The notes: generated by a model from the letters alone, not told the origin. Positions 33,100 through 41,400 are shown, numbered from the stretch's first letter. The stretch is DNA of 64,000 bases from Herbiconiux sp. SALV-R1 (GCF_013113715.1 NZ_CP053344.1:3224001-3288000); one strand, 5' to 3'. Translations and numbers: made by a program.

Positions 33100-34088
33100 A
33101 GGCCGGCCCTCTCCTTCTCTTCACCGCGCAGCTGGGCACGGATGAACGCGATGGCGACCACCGCGATGATGACGGTGAGCGCGGTGGCGATGGTGGCGCC
33201 GTAGCCCACCTGCTGCGCCTGGAAGAACTCGCTGTAGGCGTAGTAGGCGGGAACCAGGGTGGAGGTTCCCGGCCCGCCGCCGGTGAGCACGTAGATGGGG
33301 CCGAACACCTTGAGCGCCGCGATGGTGCAGGTGAGCGCCACCACGTAGATCTCGGGGCGGATGATGCTGATGGTGATGGAGCGGAAGCGCTGCAGCCAGT
33401 TCGCGCCGTCGAGCTCGGCCGCCTCGTAGAGCTCCGGGTCGACGCGCTGCAGGGCCGCCATGAAGATGACGACCGGGTAGCCGATCTGCACCCACACCAT
33501 CACCACCATGATGCTGGCGAGCGCGGTGTCGGGGCTGCCCAGCCAGTTGTGGGCGAGCTGACCGAGCCCGATCCCCTCGAGGATCTGGTTGAGCGCGCCG
33601 TCTTTGCCGGGCCGGAGGATCCACCCGATGACGATGCCGGCCACCGCCACGGGGAGGATCTGCGGCAGGTAGTAGGTGGCCCGCAGGAAGCTGGCCAGCC
33701 TGCCGCCGAACCGGCGCCCGATGAGGTCGAACAGCAGGGCCGCGAGCAGGAGGCCCAGCACGGTGGGCACGATGACCATGGCGATGATCATCGCGATGGA
33801 GTTGCGGAACGAGGCCCAGAAGGCCGCGTCGCCGAACAGCTCGATCCAGTTCTCGAGTCCGATGAACTCCGGCGGCTTAATGCCGCGCCACTCCGTGAAG
33901 CTGAGGTAGACGTTCCATCCCAGCGGGATGAGCACGATCACCGTCAGCAGCACGAAGCCGGGCAGCAGGTACAGCCAGTAGGCGCCGCGGCCGCGGCCGC
34001 CCCGGCTCGGGATGAGAGGTTCATCCGGAGTCGGGGCGACCCGGGCCGCGCGCTTCGCCGGGCGGACGAAGGGCACGGAGGTTGCCAT
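33096..34088 (-). CDS. Carbohydrate ABC transporter permease (MalF-like)
   Basis: This 330-residue protein has a ~40-residue cytoplasmic N-terminus, six membrane helices and the EAA loop EAAELDGANWLQRFRSITI. It pairs with the overlapping downstream permease to form the membrane channel of a CUT1 sugar importer. Confidence 0.93.
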   Translation of the reverse strand: MATSVPFVRPAKRAARVAPTPDEPLIPSRGGRGRGAYWLYLLPGFVLLTVIVLIPLGWNVYLSFTEWRGIKPPEFIGLENWIELFGDAAFWASFRNSIAMIIAMVIVPTVLGLLLAALLFDLIGRRFGGRLASFLRATYYLPQILPVAVAGIVIGWILRPGKDGALNQILEGIGLGQLAHNWLGSPDTALASIMVVMVWVQIGYPVVIFMAALQRVDPELYEAAELDGANWLQRFRSITISIIRPEIYVVALTCTIAALKVFGPIYVLTGGGPGTSTLVPAYYAYSEFFQAQQVGYGATIATALTVIIAVVAIAFIRAQLRGEEKERAGL

Positions 34089-34160
34089 GAGGGGCCTTCC
34101 TGCTTCCTTGGTGCGGGTTGGTGTGACGTGGTGCGTTTGGTGTTGCCGGGGTGCGGTGTC

Positions 34161-35459
34161 TTACTTGCGGAAGTCGTCGACGTACGAGTCGTAGTCGTCG
34201 CTCAGCGTGGTGAGCACCGCGGTGGGGTCTTCCGTGCCGTTGATGAGGTTCTGCAGCTCGCCGTTCAGCTCGTCGTAGAACGTGGGGGTGGGCCAGTCGG
34301 GGTAGAAGGCCAGCCCGTCGCGCTCGTTGATCGTGTTGAACTGGTCGATCAGCTCCTTGCTCTTCTCATCGGTGATGTCGGCGATGTCGGCCGCCACGGG
34401 GAGGCCGCCGTTGTTGCCCAGGATGGCCTGGATCTCGGGGCGCATCGTGATGTCGATGAACTTGTACGCCAGGTCGGGGTTCTTGGCGCTGGCCGGCACG
34501 ACCCACATGTTGCCCGCCGAACCGAGGTTCAGCTCCGACTCCGGGAACTCGAAGATGCCCCAGTCGAAACCGGTGATCTCCTCGGTGAACCTGCCGTACC
34601 ACCAGCTGCCCGAGACGAACATCGGGGCATCGCCGTTGATGAACGACACACCGGCGTCTTCGGCCTTGAGGCCCGAGGCGTCGGGCGAGATGTAGCCCTT
34701 GTCGACGTAGTCCTTCACGGTGTCGGTGGCGTAGGTGAGCGGCTCGCCCTGCCAGTCGACCGGGTTGGTGTAGAGCTGGTAGTCGTCGACCCAGTCGCGG
34801 TCGGCCTTGCTGAGGGCCAGCTGGTACCAGAGCTGACCGAGCGGGTACTCCTGCGCCGCCTCGGCGAGCGGCGTGGTGCCGGCGTCCTTGAACGCCTTCA
34901 TGTCGGCCTCGAACTCGGCGTAGGTGGTCGGCACCTCGAGACCGGCTTCGGCGAAGGCGTCCTTGTTGTAGTAGACGGTGACGAACTCGCCGTAGTTCGG
35001 CACGCCGTACCAGGGGCCCGAGCCCATGACGCCCTCGTCGTCGTAGCGTGCGGTGGTCTGGAGGGCGGGAGCGAGCTTGTCGTCCCAGCCGTACTCCTCC
35101 ACCGCATCCGTGATGTCGGTGAGCAGGCCCTGGCTGGCCAGGAGGCCGGCGGTGCCGTTGCCCTTGGCGTACTCGAGGATGTCGGGGGCCTCGTTCGAGT
35201 TGAGAACCTGGCTCGCGGTCGAACGGATCTGCTCGAAGCCCTTCTCCTCGAACTCGACCGTGGCGCCGGTCTCCTCCTCGAAGACCTTGATGGCCTCGTC
35301 CCAGGCCTTGCCCATGGCGCTGTCAGCGCCCTCGTAGTGCCAGAGCGTGAGCGTCTTGTCATCGCCCGAATCGCCGGAGCCGCTGGAGCAGCCGGCGAGA
35401 ACCGTGGTCGCGGCGGCGAGGGTCGCCATTCCGGCGAGGACGCGGGTGCGTCGTTTCAC
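34161..35459 (-). CDS. Sugar ABC transporter substrate-binding lipoprotein
   Basis: This 432-residue protein has a lipobox VLAGC, a Ser/Gly/Asp linker and a solute-binding fold typical of CUT1 receptors. The GTG start follows AAGGAGG by 6 bases. It is the first gene of the operon, and the palindrome TCGAAGCGCTTCGA (35540-35553) lies about 80 bases upstream. The ligand is inferred from the GH31 and GH1 genes that follow. Confidence 0.92.
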   Translation of the reverse strand: MKRRTRVLAGMATLAAATTVLAGCSSGSGDSGDDKTLTLWHYEGADSAMGKAWDEAIKVFEEETGATVEFEEKGFEQIRSTASQVLNSNEAPDILEYAKGNGTAGLLASQGLLTDITDAVEEYGWDDKLAPALQTTARYDDEGVMGSGPWYGVPNYGEFVTVYYNKDAFAEAGLEVPTTYAEFEADMKAFKDAGTTPLAEAAQEYPLGQLWYQLALSKADRDWVDDYQLYTNPVDWQGEPLTYATDTVKDYVDKGYISPDASGLKAEDAGVSFINGDAPMFVSGSWWYGRFTEEITGFDWGIFEFPESELNLGSAGNMWVVPASAKNPDLAYKFIDITMRPEIQAILGNNGGLPVAADIADITDEKSKELIDQFNTINERDGLAFYPDWPTPTFYDELNGELQNLINGTEDPTAVLTTLSDDYDSYVDDFRK

Positions 35460-35539
35460 TGTCTACCTCCTTGTAGTGAGCAGGATGCTCGGTGTTCTGT
35501 GTGGTGCTGGTCGGGTGGATCGGGATCTCGGCGTTTCTG

Positions 35540-35553
35540 TCGAAGCGCTTCGA
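35540..35553. promoter_or_regulatory. LacI-type operator TCGAAGCGCTTCGA upstream of the ABC/GH31/GH1 operon
   Basis: This is a perfect 14-base palindrome with the central GCGC typical of LacI-family operators. The same core occurs twice in front of the adjacent lacI gene. I could not identify a convincing -35/-10 pair around it. Confidence 0.72.
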
Positions 35554-35617
35554 TGGGGTGGTGCGTCGGTATGGCGGGTGTGGTGGTGGGCCCGGCTGCA
35601 GCCGGACATCGCCGGGA

Positions 35618-36625
35618 TCAGGCGACCGGAGCGGTCGACCCCTTGGCGATGTATGAGGGCGGCACCAGCTCGACCACGGGTTCTGCCGAACCGGTGAGCT
35701 GGCGCATGGTGAGCTCGACACCCCGACGCCCGGTGACCAGGGCAGGGAGGGGGATGACGTCGAGCGGAGGATCGAGCTGATCGGTCGGGAAGCTGGAGCA
35801 GGCCGAGACGATCGACAGATCGGCCGGGATGCTCAGGCCCTCCTTGCGGAGCAGCTCGAGGAGCATGGTGTGCACGGGCTCGTTGCAGTTGAGCACGAGG
35901 GCGGAGAGCCCGGGGAGCGTGGCGCGGAGCTCGTCGACGGCGGCCTTCACACTCGCCGGGTCTTGCTCGGGCATCACGAACAGGGTGTCGACGCCGAAGT
36001 CGGCGGCGGCGGTCGCGAAGGCGTCGCGGAATCGGATGGGGAAGTTCGAGCCGCGCTCGTAGAGCTCGGAGGGGTGGCCGATCAGGCCGATCTGCCGGTG
36101 GCCCTGGGCCACCAGGCGCTCGACCGAGAGGCAGGCCGCCGACTCGAAGTCGAGGTCGACGCAGGTGAGGCCCGTGGTGTCGCCCGGGATGCCGACGAGG
36201 GTGACGGGGATGTCGAGTTCGCGCACGAGCGGCACGCGGGTGTCGTCGCGGTCGACGTCGAGCAGCACGATGCCGTCGACGAGCTTCGAGGAGACCATGC
36301 GGCGCAGGCCGTTCACGGCTTCGTCCTGCACGAGGAGCACGGTGTCGTAGTCGAACTCGCGGGCGGCCTCGGCGATGGCGAGCACGAAGGTCATGTGCGC
36401 CGGGGCGTAGGTGTCGGCGTGCAGGGGCGCGCTCAGGGCGAGGAGGTTCGTTCGGCTGCCGGCGAGCATGCGGGCCCCGGCGTTCGGGCGGTAGCCCAGC
36501 TCGGCGACGGCGGCGTCGATGCGGTCGCGGGTGGCTGCGGCGATGGTGCGCTTGCCGCTGAGGGCGTAGGAGACCGTCGAGATCGACACGCCGGCGGCGC
36601 GGGCGACGTCTTGGATCGAGGCCAT
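35618..36625 (-). CDS. LacI-family transcriptional regulator
   Basis: This 335-residue protein has the LacI helix-turn-helix and hinge (IQDVARAAGVSISTVSYALSGKR) and a periplasmic-binding-protein-like sensor domain. It is encoded beside the ABC/GH31/GH1 operon and is its likely regulator. Matching operators lie in front of that operon and in its own leader, indicating autoregulation. ATG 36625 follows GGAAGG. Confidence 0.93.
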   Translation of the reverse strand: MASIQDVARAAGVSISTVSYALSGKRTIAAATRDRIDAAVAELGYRPNAGARMLAGSRTNLLALSAPLHADTYAPAHMTFVLAIAEAAREFDYDTVLLVQDEAVNGLRRMVSSKLVDGIVLLDVDRDDTRVPLVRELDIPVTLVGIPGDTTGLTCVDLDFESAACLSVERLVAQGHRQIGLIGHPSELYERGSNFPIRFRDAFATAAADFGVDTLFVMPEQDPASVKAAVDELRATLPGLSALVLNCNEPVHTMLLELLRKEGLSIPADLSIVSACSSFPTDQLDPPLDVIPLPALVTGRRGVELTMRQLTGSAEPVVELVPPSYIAKGSTAPVA

Positions 36626-36657
36626 CTCGCCGCCTTCCTGTCGTCTCTGCCAGAGTG

Positions 36658-36684
36658 TCGAAGCGCTTCGCGGAAGCGCTTCGA
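36658..36684. promoter_or_regulatory. Two adjacent LacI-type operators in the lacI leader
   Basis: TCGAAGCGCTTCG (36658-36670) and GAAGCGCTTCGA (36673-36684) lie nearly back to back, just at or after the expected lacI transcription start. Each matches the operator before the sugar operon. Confidence 0.72.
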
Positions 36685-36688
36685 CACC

Positions 36689-36717
36689 ACGCTAGATACT
36701 CCAGGGCGATCGGTCAA
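36689..36717 (-). promoter_or_regulatory. lacI promoter TTGACC-N17-TAGCGT
   Basis: On the minus strand TTGACC (36717-36712) and TAGCGT (36694-36689) are separated by 17 bases. The start point would fall in the operator pair, so bound repressor would block initiation or escape. Confidence 0.65.
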
Positions 36718-36802
36718 CCTTTTCGGGGGAATTTGTTGCCGGTGGGCACAAATTGGGTCGCGCGCGCCGTCGTCTGGCGAGGTCGGGCTGCGTCAGGTGA
36801 CG

Positions 36803-37699
36803 TCAGGGCCCGGGCGCGGGTGACTCGATCGCCGCCGCGACGACTCGGGCCATGCGGGGGCGGATCATGTGGTCGCTCACGTTGACGACGTGAGTGGTGA
36901 CGTTCCGCATCTTCTCGATGATGGCGAGGTTGCCGGGCACGAGGAACTCGTCGAGGCGACCGTAGACGACCTCGACCGGGCGATCGACCTGGGCGAGATC
37001 GCTGATGACCGTCTGCGACTCGATGCAGTGCTCGAGCGATTTCACGAAGGCGTCCCACGTGTCTTCGGTGATCTCCATCACGTGTTCGACCGGCAGCAGC
37101 CTCGAGACGACCGCCGCGTGGGCGATCGTGAAGTCCTTGTTCTGCCGGAAGAACTGGTAGGCCTGCAGGTAGCCGCTCACCCGCTGCCGCACCCGGGGGT
37201 CGCCTATCTCGTTCGGTGAGAGGTAGACGGGCGGGCTGACGAGCACGAGCTTGTCGATGTGGGGCTCGTGGGTGGCGGCGTAGCGGCTCGCGATGAGGGT
37301 GCCGAGCGAGTGGCCCACCAAGACGAACGGATGCTCGAGTCGCAAGGACCGGATGGTGTGGGCGAGGGCCGCCACGTGCTCGTCGAGGGTGTACTCGGCG
37401 TGCGCGGGGCGCGGCGAACCGCCGAACCCGAGCAGGTCGATGGCGATCACCCGATGGGTCTCGGTGATGAGCGGCTTGAGGTAGTGGAAGGTGGCCGACG
37501 AGGAGGCGATGCCGTGGATCATCACGACGACGGGTTGCTGGTCGGCGGCCCGGTGGGCGTCGGTTTCGCGGGAATGGGTTGTGGGTGCATCCGTCGCGTG
37601 GGCGTGGGGCGCGTGGGGCGCTCCGGTGTCGTACGCCACCGACAGCAGCGGCGCGCGCGGATCGCGGAGGTTCTCGATCCAGTCCTCAAGCCTCGACAT
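36803..37699 (-). CDS. Alpha/beta-hydrolase
   Basis: This 298-residue protein has the oxyanion region MIHGIASSSATF, nucleophile motif VGHSLGT and closing histidine in VSDHMIRP. Residues ~25-50 form an insert rich in His, Ala and Thr ahead of the core, probably disordered. The substrate is unknown. ATG 37699 has CAGAGT 6 bases upstream. It lies between the lacI promoter and a VOC gene on the same strand, with no obvious functional link. Confidence 0.82.
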   Translation of the reverse strand: MSRLEDWIENLRDPRAPLLSVAYDTGAPHAPHAHATDAPTTHSRETDAHRAADQQPVVVMIHGIASSSATFHYLKPLITETHRVIAIDLLGFGGSPRPAHAEYTLDEHVAALAHTIRSLRLEHPFVLVGHSLGTLIASRYAATHEPHIDKLVLVSPPVYLSPNEIGDPRVRQRVSGYLQAYQFFRQNKDFTIAHAAVVSRLLPVEHVMEITEDTWDAFVKSLEHCIESQTVISDLAQVDRPVEVVYGRLDEFLVPGNLAIIEKMRNVTTHVVNVSDHMIRPRMARVVAAAIESPAPGP

Positions 37700-37772
37700 G
37701 TGTTCACTCTGCCCGTGCCACCGACCCGGCGCAACGAGGCCACGCGTCAGGGTGCGGTCGGGCCCTCAGGGG

Positions 37773-38297
37773 TCACGACTGCGTCGCGGCCCACTCCGCC
37801 ACGCGCCGGGCGCTCTCCTCGGGCGAGATGTCGTCGACCCTGGTCATGATCGACCAGCGCACGCCGAAGGGGTCGAGCACCGAGGCGAAGCGGTCGCCCG
37901 AGACGAAGCTCGCCGGCTTCTCGCGCACGGTGGCGCCCCTCGCAGCTGCGGCCTCGGTGACCTCGTCGACGGCGGGCACGTACACGGCCAGCGAGTAGCT
38001 GGCGCCGCGTTCGGGGTCGGTCACGACGAGGCCGTACGACTCCAGCGGATCGCTCAGGGTGAGCATGCCGGTGCCGAAGTCGAGCACCGCGTGAGCGACG
38101 AGTTCGGTGCCCGCGTCGCCCGGGAAGCGCGTGACGTCGACCACGCGGGCGCCGAACACGGCGCTGTAGAACTCGAGCGCCTCGGCGGCGGGCGACACCA
38201 CGATGTGCGGGGTGATCGAGGTGGAGCCGTGAGGCAAGCCGTCGGTCGTGTGCTCTCCGGTGACTCCGGTGACGGGGGTGTGTGATTCAGTGGTCAT
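37773..38297 (-). CDS. VOC-family protein (PhnB-like)
   Basis: This 174-residue protein has the ITPHIVVSPAAEALEFYSAVFGA start and the SVLDPFGVRWSI end of the PhnB-like VOC group, plus a ~25-residue C-terminal helix. Its ligand is unknown. ATG 38297 lies 6 bases after TACGCT, a leaderless arrangement. It is divergent from an AraC regulator gene with 96 bases between, so that regulator may control it. Confidence 0.82.
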   Translation of the reverse strand: MTTESHTPVTGVTGEHTTDGLPHGSTSITPHIVVSPAAEALEFYSAVFGARVVDVTRFPGDAGTELVAHAVLDFGTGMLTLSDPLESYGLVVTDPERGASYSLAVYVPAVDEVTEAAAARGATVREKPASFVSGDRFASVLDPFGVRWSIMTRVDDISPEESARRVAEWAATQS

Positions 38298-38303
38298 GAC
38301 GCC

Positions 38304-38309
38304 AGCGTA
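38304..38309 (-). promoter_or_regulatory. Leaderless promoter -10 (TACGCT) for the VOC gene
   Basis: Read on the minus strand, TACGCT is followed by GGCGTC and ATG 38297. Confidence 0.5.
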
Positions 38310-38393
38310 GGAAGCCTGCGCGGGCCGGTCTTGAACTTTCGCGACACTGTGGAGAGAAGCTGCGACAGCGCTCCTGGGGAGGAGGCGCATCCG

Positions 38394-39179
38394 ATGTCGG
38401 GTCCGACCTCGAAGGGGCACCTCAACCCCGGCGATGCCGGGGTGGCCTTCGACCGCTTCGAGCTGGGCCCGGGTCTCGGCGAGCTGGTGCGTCACGTCTG
38501 GGTGGTGCACTGGAACCTGCCGGCCGGTGAGACCCGGCCGCAGCGCGTGCTGAGCTACCCGGCCTTCAACGTCGTGGTGCAGAGGGAGGGCGCCGTGCTG
38601 GCAGGCCCCGACCCGCGCGTCTCGGTGACCGAGCTGCGCGGCAGCGGCTGGGGCGTCGGCGTGCTCTTCCGTCCGGCCGCGGGGCCGCTGCTCGCCACCC
38701 GACCGCCACGCGAGCTGGTCGGGAAGATCGAGCCGTTCCCGGATGCGCCCACGGCGCGCATCACGACCCTCCTGGAACGCGGTGGCTCACGCCACGATCT
38801 GGTCGCCGCGCTCCGGCACTGGCTGGGGCCGCTCGCTGCCTCGGTCGACGAGAGCGGGATGCTGGTGAACCGGGTGGCCCGGGCGGCCGAGCGGGATCGC
38901 GACGTCGTGCGTGCATCCGATCTCGCCGACCGGGCGGGCGTCGGCCTGCGCACGCTCGAACGGCTCACCCGCGAGTTCATCGGCGTGACGCCGAAGTGGC
39001 TCATCGAGTGCCGCAGGTTGCAGGAGGCGGCGACGAGGTTGCACGCGCATCCGTCGACCGCGTTGAGCCCGCTCGCCGCCGAGCTCGGCTACGCCGACTA
39101 CGCCCACTTCGCGCGGCGGTACACCGCGATCGTGGGCGAGTCGCCGCGGGCGACGGCGCGGGCCGCGGGAGGGGGATGA
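38394..39179 (+). CDS. AraC-family transcriptional regulator with N-terminal sensor domain
   Basis: This 261-residue protein has an N-terminal domain of ~150 residues (DUF6597-like: VRHVWVVHWNLPAG, VLSYPAFNVVVQ, GVLFRPAAGPLL) and a C-terminal AraC domain (AGVGLRTLERLTREFIG and ELGYADYAHFARRY). ATG 38394 follows a GGGGAGGAGG site. Divergent orientation to the VOC gene suggests it may act on it. Confidence 0.87.
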   Translation: MSGPTSKGHLNPGDAGVAFDRFELGPGLGELVRHVWVVHWNLPAGETRPQRVLSYPAFNVVVQREGAVLAGPDPRVSVTELRGSGWGVGVLFRPAAGPLLATRPPRELVGKIEPFPDAPTARITTLLERGGSRHDLVAALRHWLGPLAASVDESGMLVNRVARAAERDRDVVRASDLADRAGVGLRTLERLTREFIGVTPKWLIECRRLQEAATRLHAHPSTALSPLAAELGYADYAHFARRYTAIVGESPRATARAAGGG

Positions 39180-39219
39180 GGCGCGTCAGCGCGTCACCGC
39201 CCCAGCGCATCCGGGGTCG

Positions 39220-39444
39220 TCAGTGCTCGTCGTACTTGCCCTCGAAGAGGATCTCGGAGACCTCGTTGAAGCGGTAGGTCGCGGTCGCCGGGCCGTCGCT
39301 GCCGTCGGTCGCCGAGACGTAGCGGTAGACGAGCTGCCCCTCGCTGTACGGCAGCACCAGTTCTTCGGGCGCGCCGTCGTCGAGCGGGATGGTCTGGCCG
39401 TCGAGGGGGCCGCCGGAGAGGTGGGCGAGTGCGGGAGTGGTCAT
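39220..39444 (-). CDS. 74-residue conserved-looking hypothetical protein
   Basis: This short soluble protein begins MTTPALAHLSGGPLDGQTIPL and continues with alternating beta-type segments (ELVLPYSEGQLVYRYV, ATATYRFNEVSEILFEG). It has no signal or membrane segment. I do not recognise the family. The start is supported by TAGCCT 6 bases upstream. It is divergent from the AlkA-like glycosylase gene. Confidence 0.6.
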   Translation of the reverse strand: MTTPALAHLSGGPLDGQTIPLDDGAPEELVLPYSEGQLVYRYVSATDGSDGPATATYRFNEVSEILFEGKYDEH

Positions 39445-39450
39445 CGTCCC

Positions 39451-39456
39451 AGGCTA
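39451..39456 (-). promoter_or_regulatory. Leaderless promoter -10 (TAGCCT) for the 74-residue protein
   Basis: On the minus strand TAGCCT is followed by GGGACG and ATG 39444. Confidence 0.5.
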
Positions 39457-39517
39457 CTCGGCAACCGCCCTTTGCGGATGTCGGTGGCGTGCCCCAGGAT
39501 GTGCGCAGGAGGCGATC

Positions 39518-40462
39518 ATGAGCGCAGCACAGCACCCCGCGGGTGGGCAGGCCCGCGGCTCGTTCACGATCGAGCCGCGGGGTGGGTACTCGCTGGCGGC
39601 GAGCATCCGGTTCCTCGAGGGCTTCGAGCCCGCGGCGTTCCCCTCGGCGCCTGAGGGTGCGCCCGTGGTGCTCGACGCGGCGTTCCCGCTCGAGGGCTCG
39701 TGGCTGACGGTCGGCGTGTCGGTCGAGCAGGCGGAGTCGGGGGCGGTGCGGGGGCGGCTGTACGCCGATCGCGCGCTGGGGCGGGCCGAGCTGTCGGCCG
39801 CGAAAGCGCAGGTGGAGCGCATCCTGTCGCTCGACGTCGACGGGAGCGGCTACGCCGAGGTGGGTGAGCGCGACCCGGTCATCGGGCGTCTGCAGGCCGC
39901 CTTTCCCGGGCTGCGACCGGTGTGCTTCTGGTCGTGGTACGAGGCGGCAGCGTGGTCGATCATCGGGCAACGGATGCGCATGGGCCAGGCCGCGGCCGTG
40001 AAGGCGGGCCTCGCCACCGAACTCGGCACGCCGGTGCAGGTGGGCGGGTCGGTGCAGCAGGCGTTCCCGGCGCCGCGGCAGCTGGCCGAGCTGCAGTACT
40101 TCCCGGGGCTCACCGCCGCGAAGGTCGAGCGGCTGCGGGCTCTGGCCGAGGCCGCGCGGGTGAACAGGTTCGACAGCGCGGGTCTGCGGTCGATGCCCCG
40201 CGCCGACGCCCTGGAGGCACTGCAGGAGCTGCCCGGCATCGGCCCGCTCTCGGCCGAGCTCGTGCTGCTCCGCGGAGCCGGCGACCCCGACCACGTCCCC
40301 GACCACACCGCGCGGCTGACCGCAGCCGTGCAGTGGGCCTACGACCTCGACTCTCCCCCCACCGCCGAGCACATCGCCACCCTCGCCAAGGCCTGGGCCC
40401 CCTACCGCACCTGGGCCGTCGTCCTCCTCCGCTCCGCCCACTACGAGGCCACGCGCGGCTGA
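39518..40462 (+). CDS. DNA-3-methyladenine glycosylase II family (AlkA-like)
   Basis: This 314-residue protein has an N-terminal domain of ~110 residues and the HhH-GPD fold: LQELPGIGPLSAELVLLRG with the catalytic aspartate in the following DHVPDHTARL. It would excise alkylated bases, starting base-excision repair. A second, unrelated 3-methyladenine glycosylase (tag) is at 61115. ATG 39518 follows AGGAGG by 5 bases. Its 3' end leads into a palindromic repeat array. Confidence 0.85.
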   Translation: MSAAQHPAGGQARGSFTIEPRGGYSLAASIRFLEGFEPAAFPSAPEGAPVVLDAAFPLEGSWLTVGVSVEQAESGAVRGRLYADRALGRAELSAAKAQVERILSLDVDGSGYAEVGERDPVIGRLQAAFPGLRPVCFWSWYEAAAWSIIGQRMRMGQAAAVKAGLATELGTPVQVGGSVQQAFPAPRQLAELQYFPGLTAAKVERLRALAEAARVNRFDSAGLRSMPRADALEALQELPGIGPLSAELVLLRGAGDPDHVPDHTARLTAAVQWAYDLDSPPTAEHIATLAKAWAPYRTWAVVLLRSAHYEATRG

Positions 40463-40500
40463 GCCGGCGCGTGCGGCGTTGAGGGCCGGCGCCGGGTTCG

Positions 40501-40580
40501 CCGAACGACGGAGTTTCCACCCGTTCCGGCAGAACGACGGATGCCGACGCCGCATCCGGCACGAAACTCCGTCGTTCGGG
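40501..40580. repeat. 80-bp palindromic element, copy 1
   Basis: The arms CCGAACGACGGAGTTTC (40501-40517) and its perfect inverse (40563-40579) enclose a 45-base interior. The interior has its own CGGATGC/GCATCCG hairpin and another AGAACGACGGAT partial arm. Copy 2 at 40662-40741 matches at 72 of 80 positions. Confidence 0.75.
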
Positions 40581-40661
40581 CGTGGCCGCCAGCGGGGTCG
40601 AGGCATGAGCGAGGTCGTGGCACTGCCTCATCTGCCGCGGCGCGGGCGGCGTCAGGCTCTG

Positions 40662-40741
40662 CCGAACGACGGAGCTTCCGCCCGATCCGGCAGAACGACG
40701 GATGCTGGGGCCACATCCGGCGCGAAACTCCGTCGTTCGGG
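40662..40741. repeat. 80-bp palindromic element, copy 2
   Basis: This copy differs from copy 1 at 8 of 80 positions. One of these is in the left arm (GAGCTTC), so the arms now pair with one G-T mismatch. The right arm is the first unit of a 21-bp tandem series. Confidence 0.75.
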
Positions 40742-40804
40742 AGGGAAACTCCGTCATTCGGAAGGGAGACTCCGTCGTTCGGGAGGGAAACTCCGTCGTT
40801 TGGG
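40725..40804. repeat. Four tandem 21-bp copies of the palindrome arm, then a G12 run
   Basis: Units start at 40725, 40746, 40767 and 40788, each AAACTCCGTCGTTCGG plus GAGGG with one or two changes. The last copy is truncated and runs into twelve consecutive G (40802-40813). There are no spacers, so this is not a CRISPR array. Confidence 0.75.
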
Positions 40805-40819
40805 GGGGGGGGGAGCTCG

Positions 40820-41158
40820 TCAGGGGGTGGCGACGTGGGCGAGGGCGAAGCCCGCGAAGGTGACGCAGTCGTCGGCGAGGTCGACGGGGATGCTCACCCA
40901 GTCCTTGAAGGGGTGCTTCGCTCCCCCGGGGTCGAAGAGTTCGGCGCCGGGGAGGGCGAGGGCGCCGGAGTGCTCGGGTGTGCCCGCGCCGAGCTTCAGG
41001 CCGATCAGCTCACCGTTCAGACAGGCGAACATCGTGCCGGAGCGCTTCAGGATGGGCCGCCCCATCATGCGCCCGCGCTCGATCGCGGTGTCGCCGAGCT
41101 CGGCCGCCACCCGATCGAACACCTCGAGCGCCTGCTGCGATGGTACGGGTGCGGCCAT
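40820..41158 (-). CDS. TfoX-N domain protein
   Basis: This 112-residue protein matches the TfoX/Sxy N-terminal domain (GRMMGRPILKRSGTMFACLNGELIGLKLG). In proteobacteria TfoX regulates competence. In actinobacteria these short stand-alone forms have no established role. ATG 41158 follows GGAGG by 4 bases. It is convergent with the AlkA-like gene across the palindromic repeat array. Confidence 0.8.
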   Translation of the reverse strand: MAAPVPSQQALEVFDRVAAELGDTAIERGRMMGRPILKRSGTMFACLNGELIGLKLGAGTPEHSGALALPGAELFDPGGAKHPFKDWVSIPVDLADDCVTFAGFALAHVATP

Positions 41159-41209
41159 GCGTCCTCCCGGGATCGGCGCCCCACGCTCGCGGGGCTCAGC
41201 GGTGCCGCC

Positions 41210-41237
41210 AGCGTACCGCCCACCCTGCCCCGCACAA
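41210..41237 (-). promoter_or_regulatory. Candidate promoter TTGTGC-N16-TACGCT for the TfoX-like gene
   Basis: On the minus strand TTGTGC (41237-41232) and TACGCT (41215-41210) are 16 bases apart. The leader would be about 45 bases. Confidence 0.35.
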
Positions 41238-41400
41238 CACGCGCTGACACCTGAACCCGCCGCGGACGACCCCGATCCGACGGTGAAGCGCGGCCGCCCA
41301 GAGCAGCGGCTCGTTGTAGAGCCCACAGGCGCCAGGCCGTAGGAGCCAGCCAAGCCGCGGCGAGCCAGGAGCGCCGCAGGCGCCGCAGCCCGCGGGTGAA
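41238..41400. other. Intergenic stretch between purM and the TfoX-like gene
   Basis: This GC-rich stretch shows no supported gene. A run of GGAGCGCCGCAGGCGCC-type small palindromes around 41360-41395 leads into the purM 3' repeats. Confidence 0.4.

Noticed and set aside
40725-40804. CRISPR array
   Set aside because: The 21-base units are contiguous with no spacers, and no cas gene is in the window.
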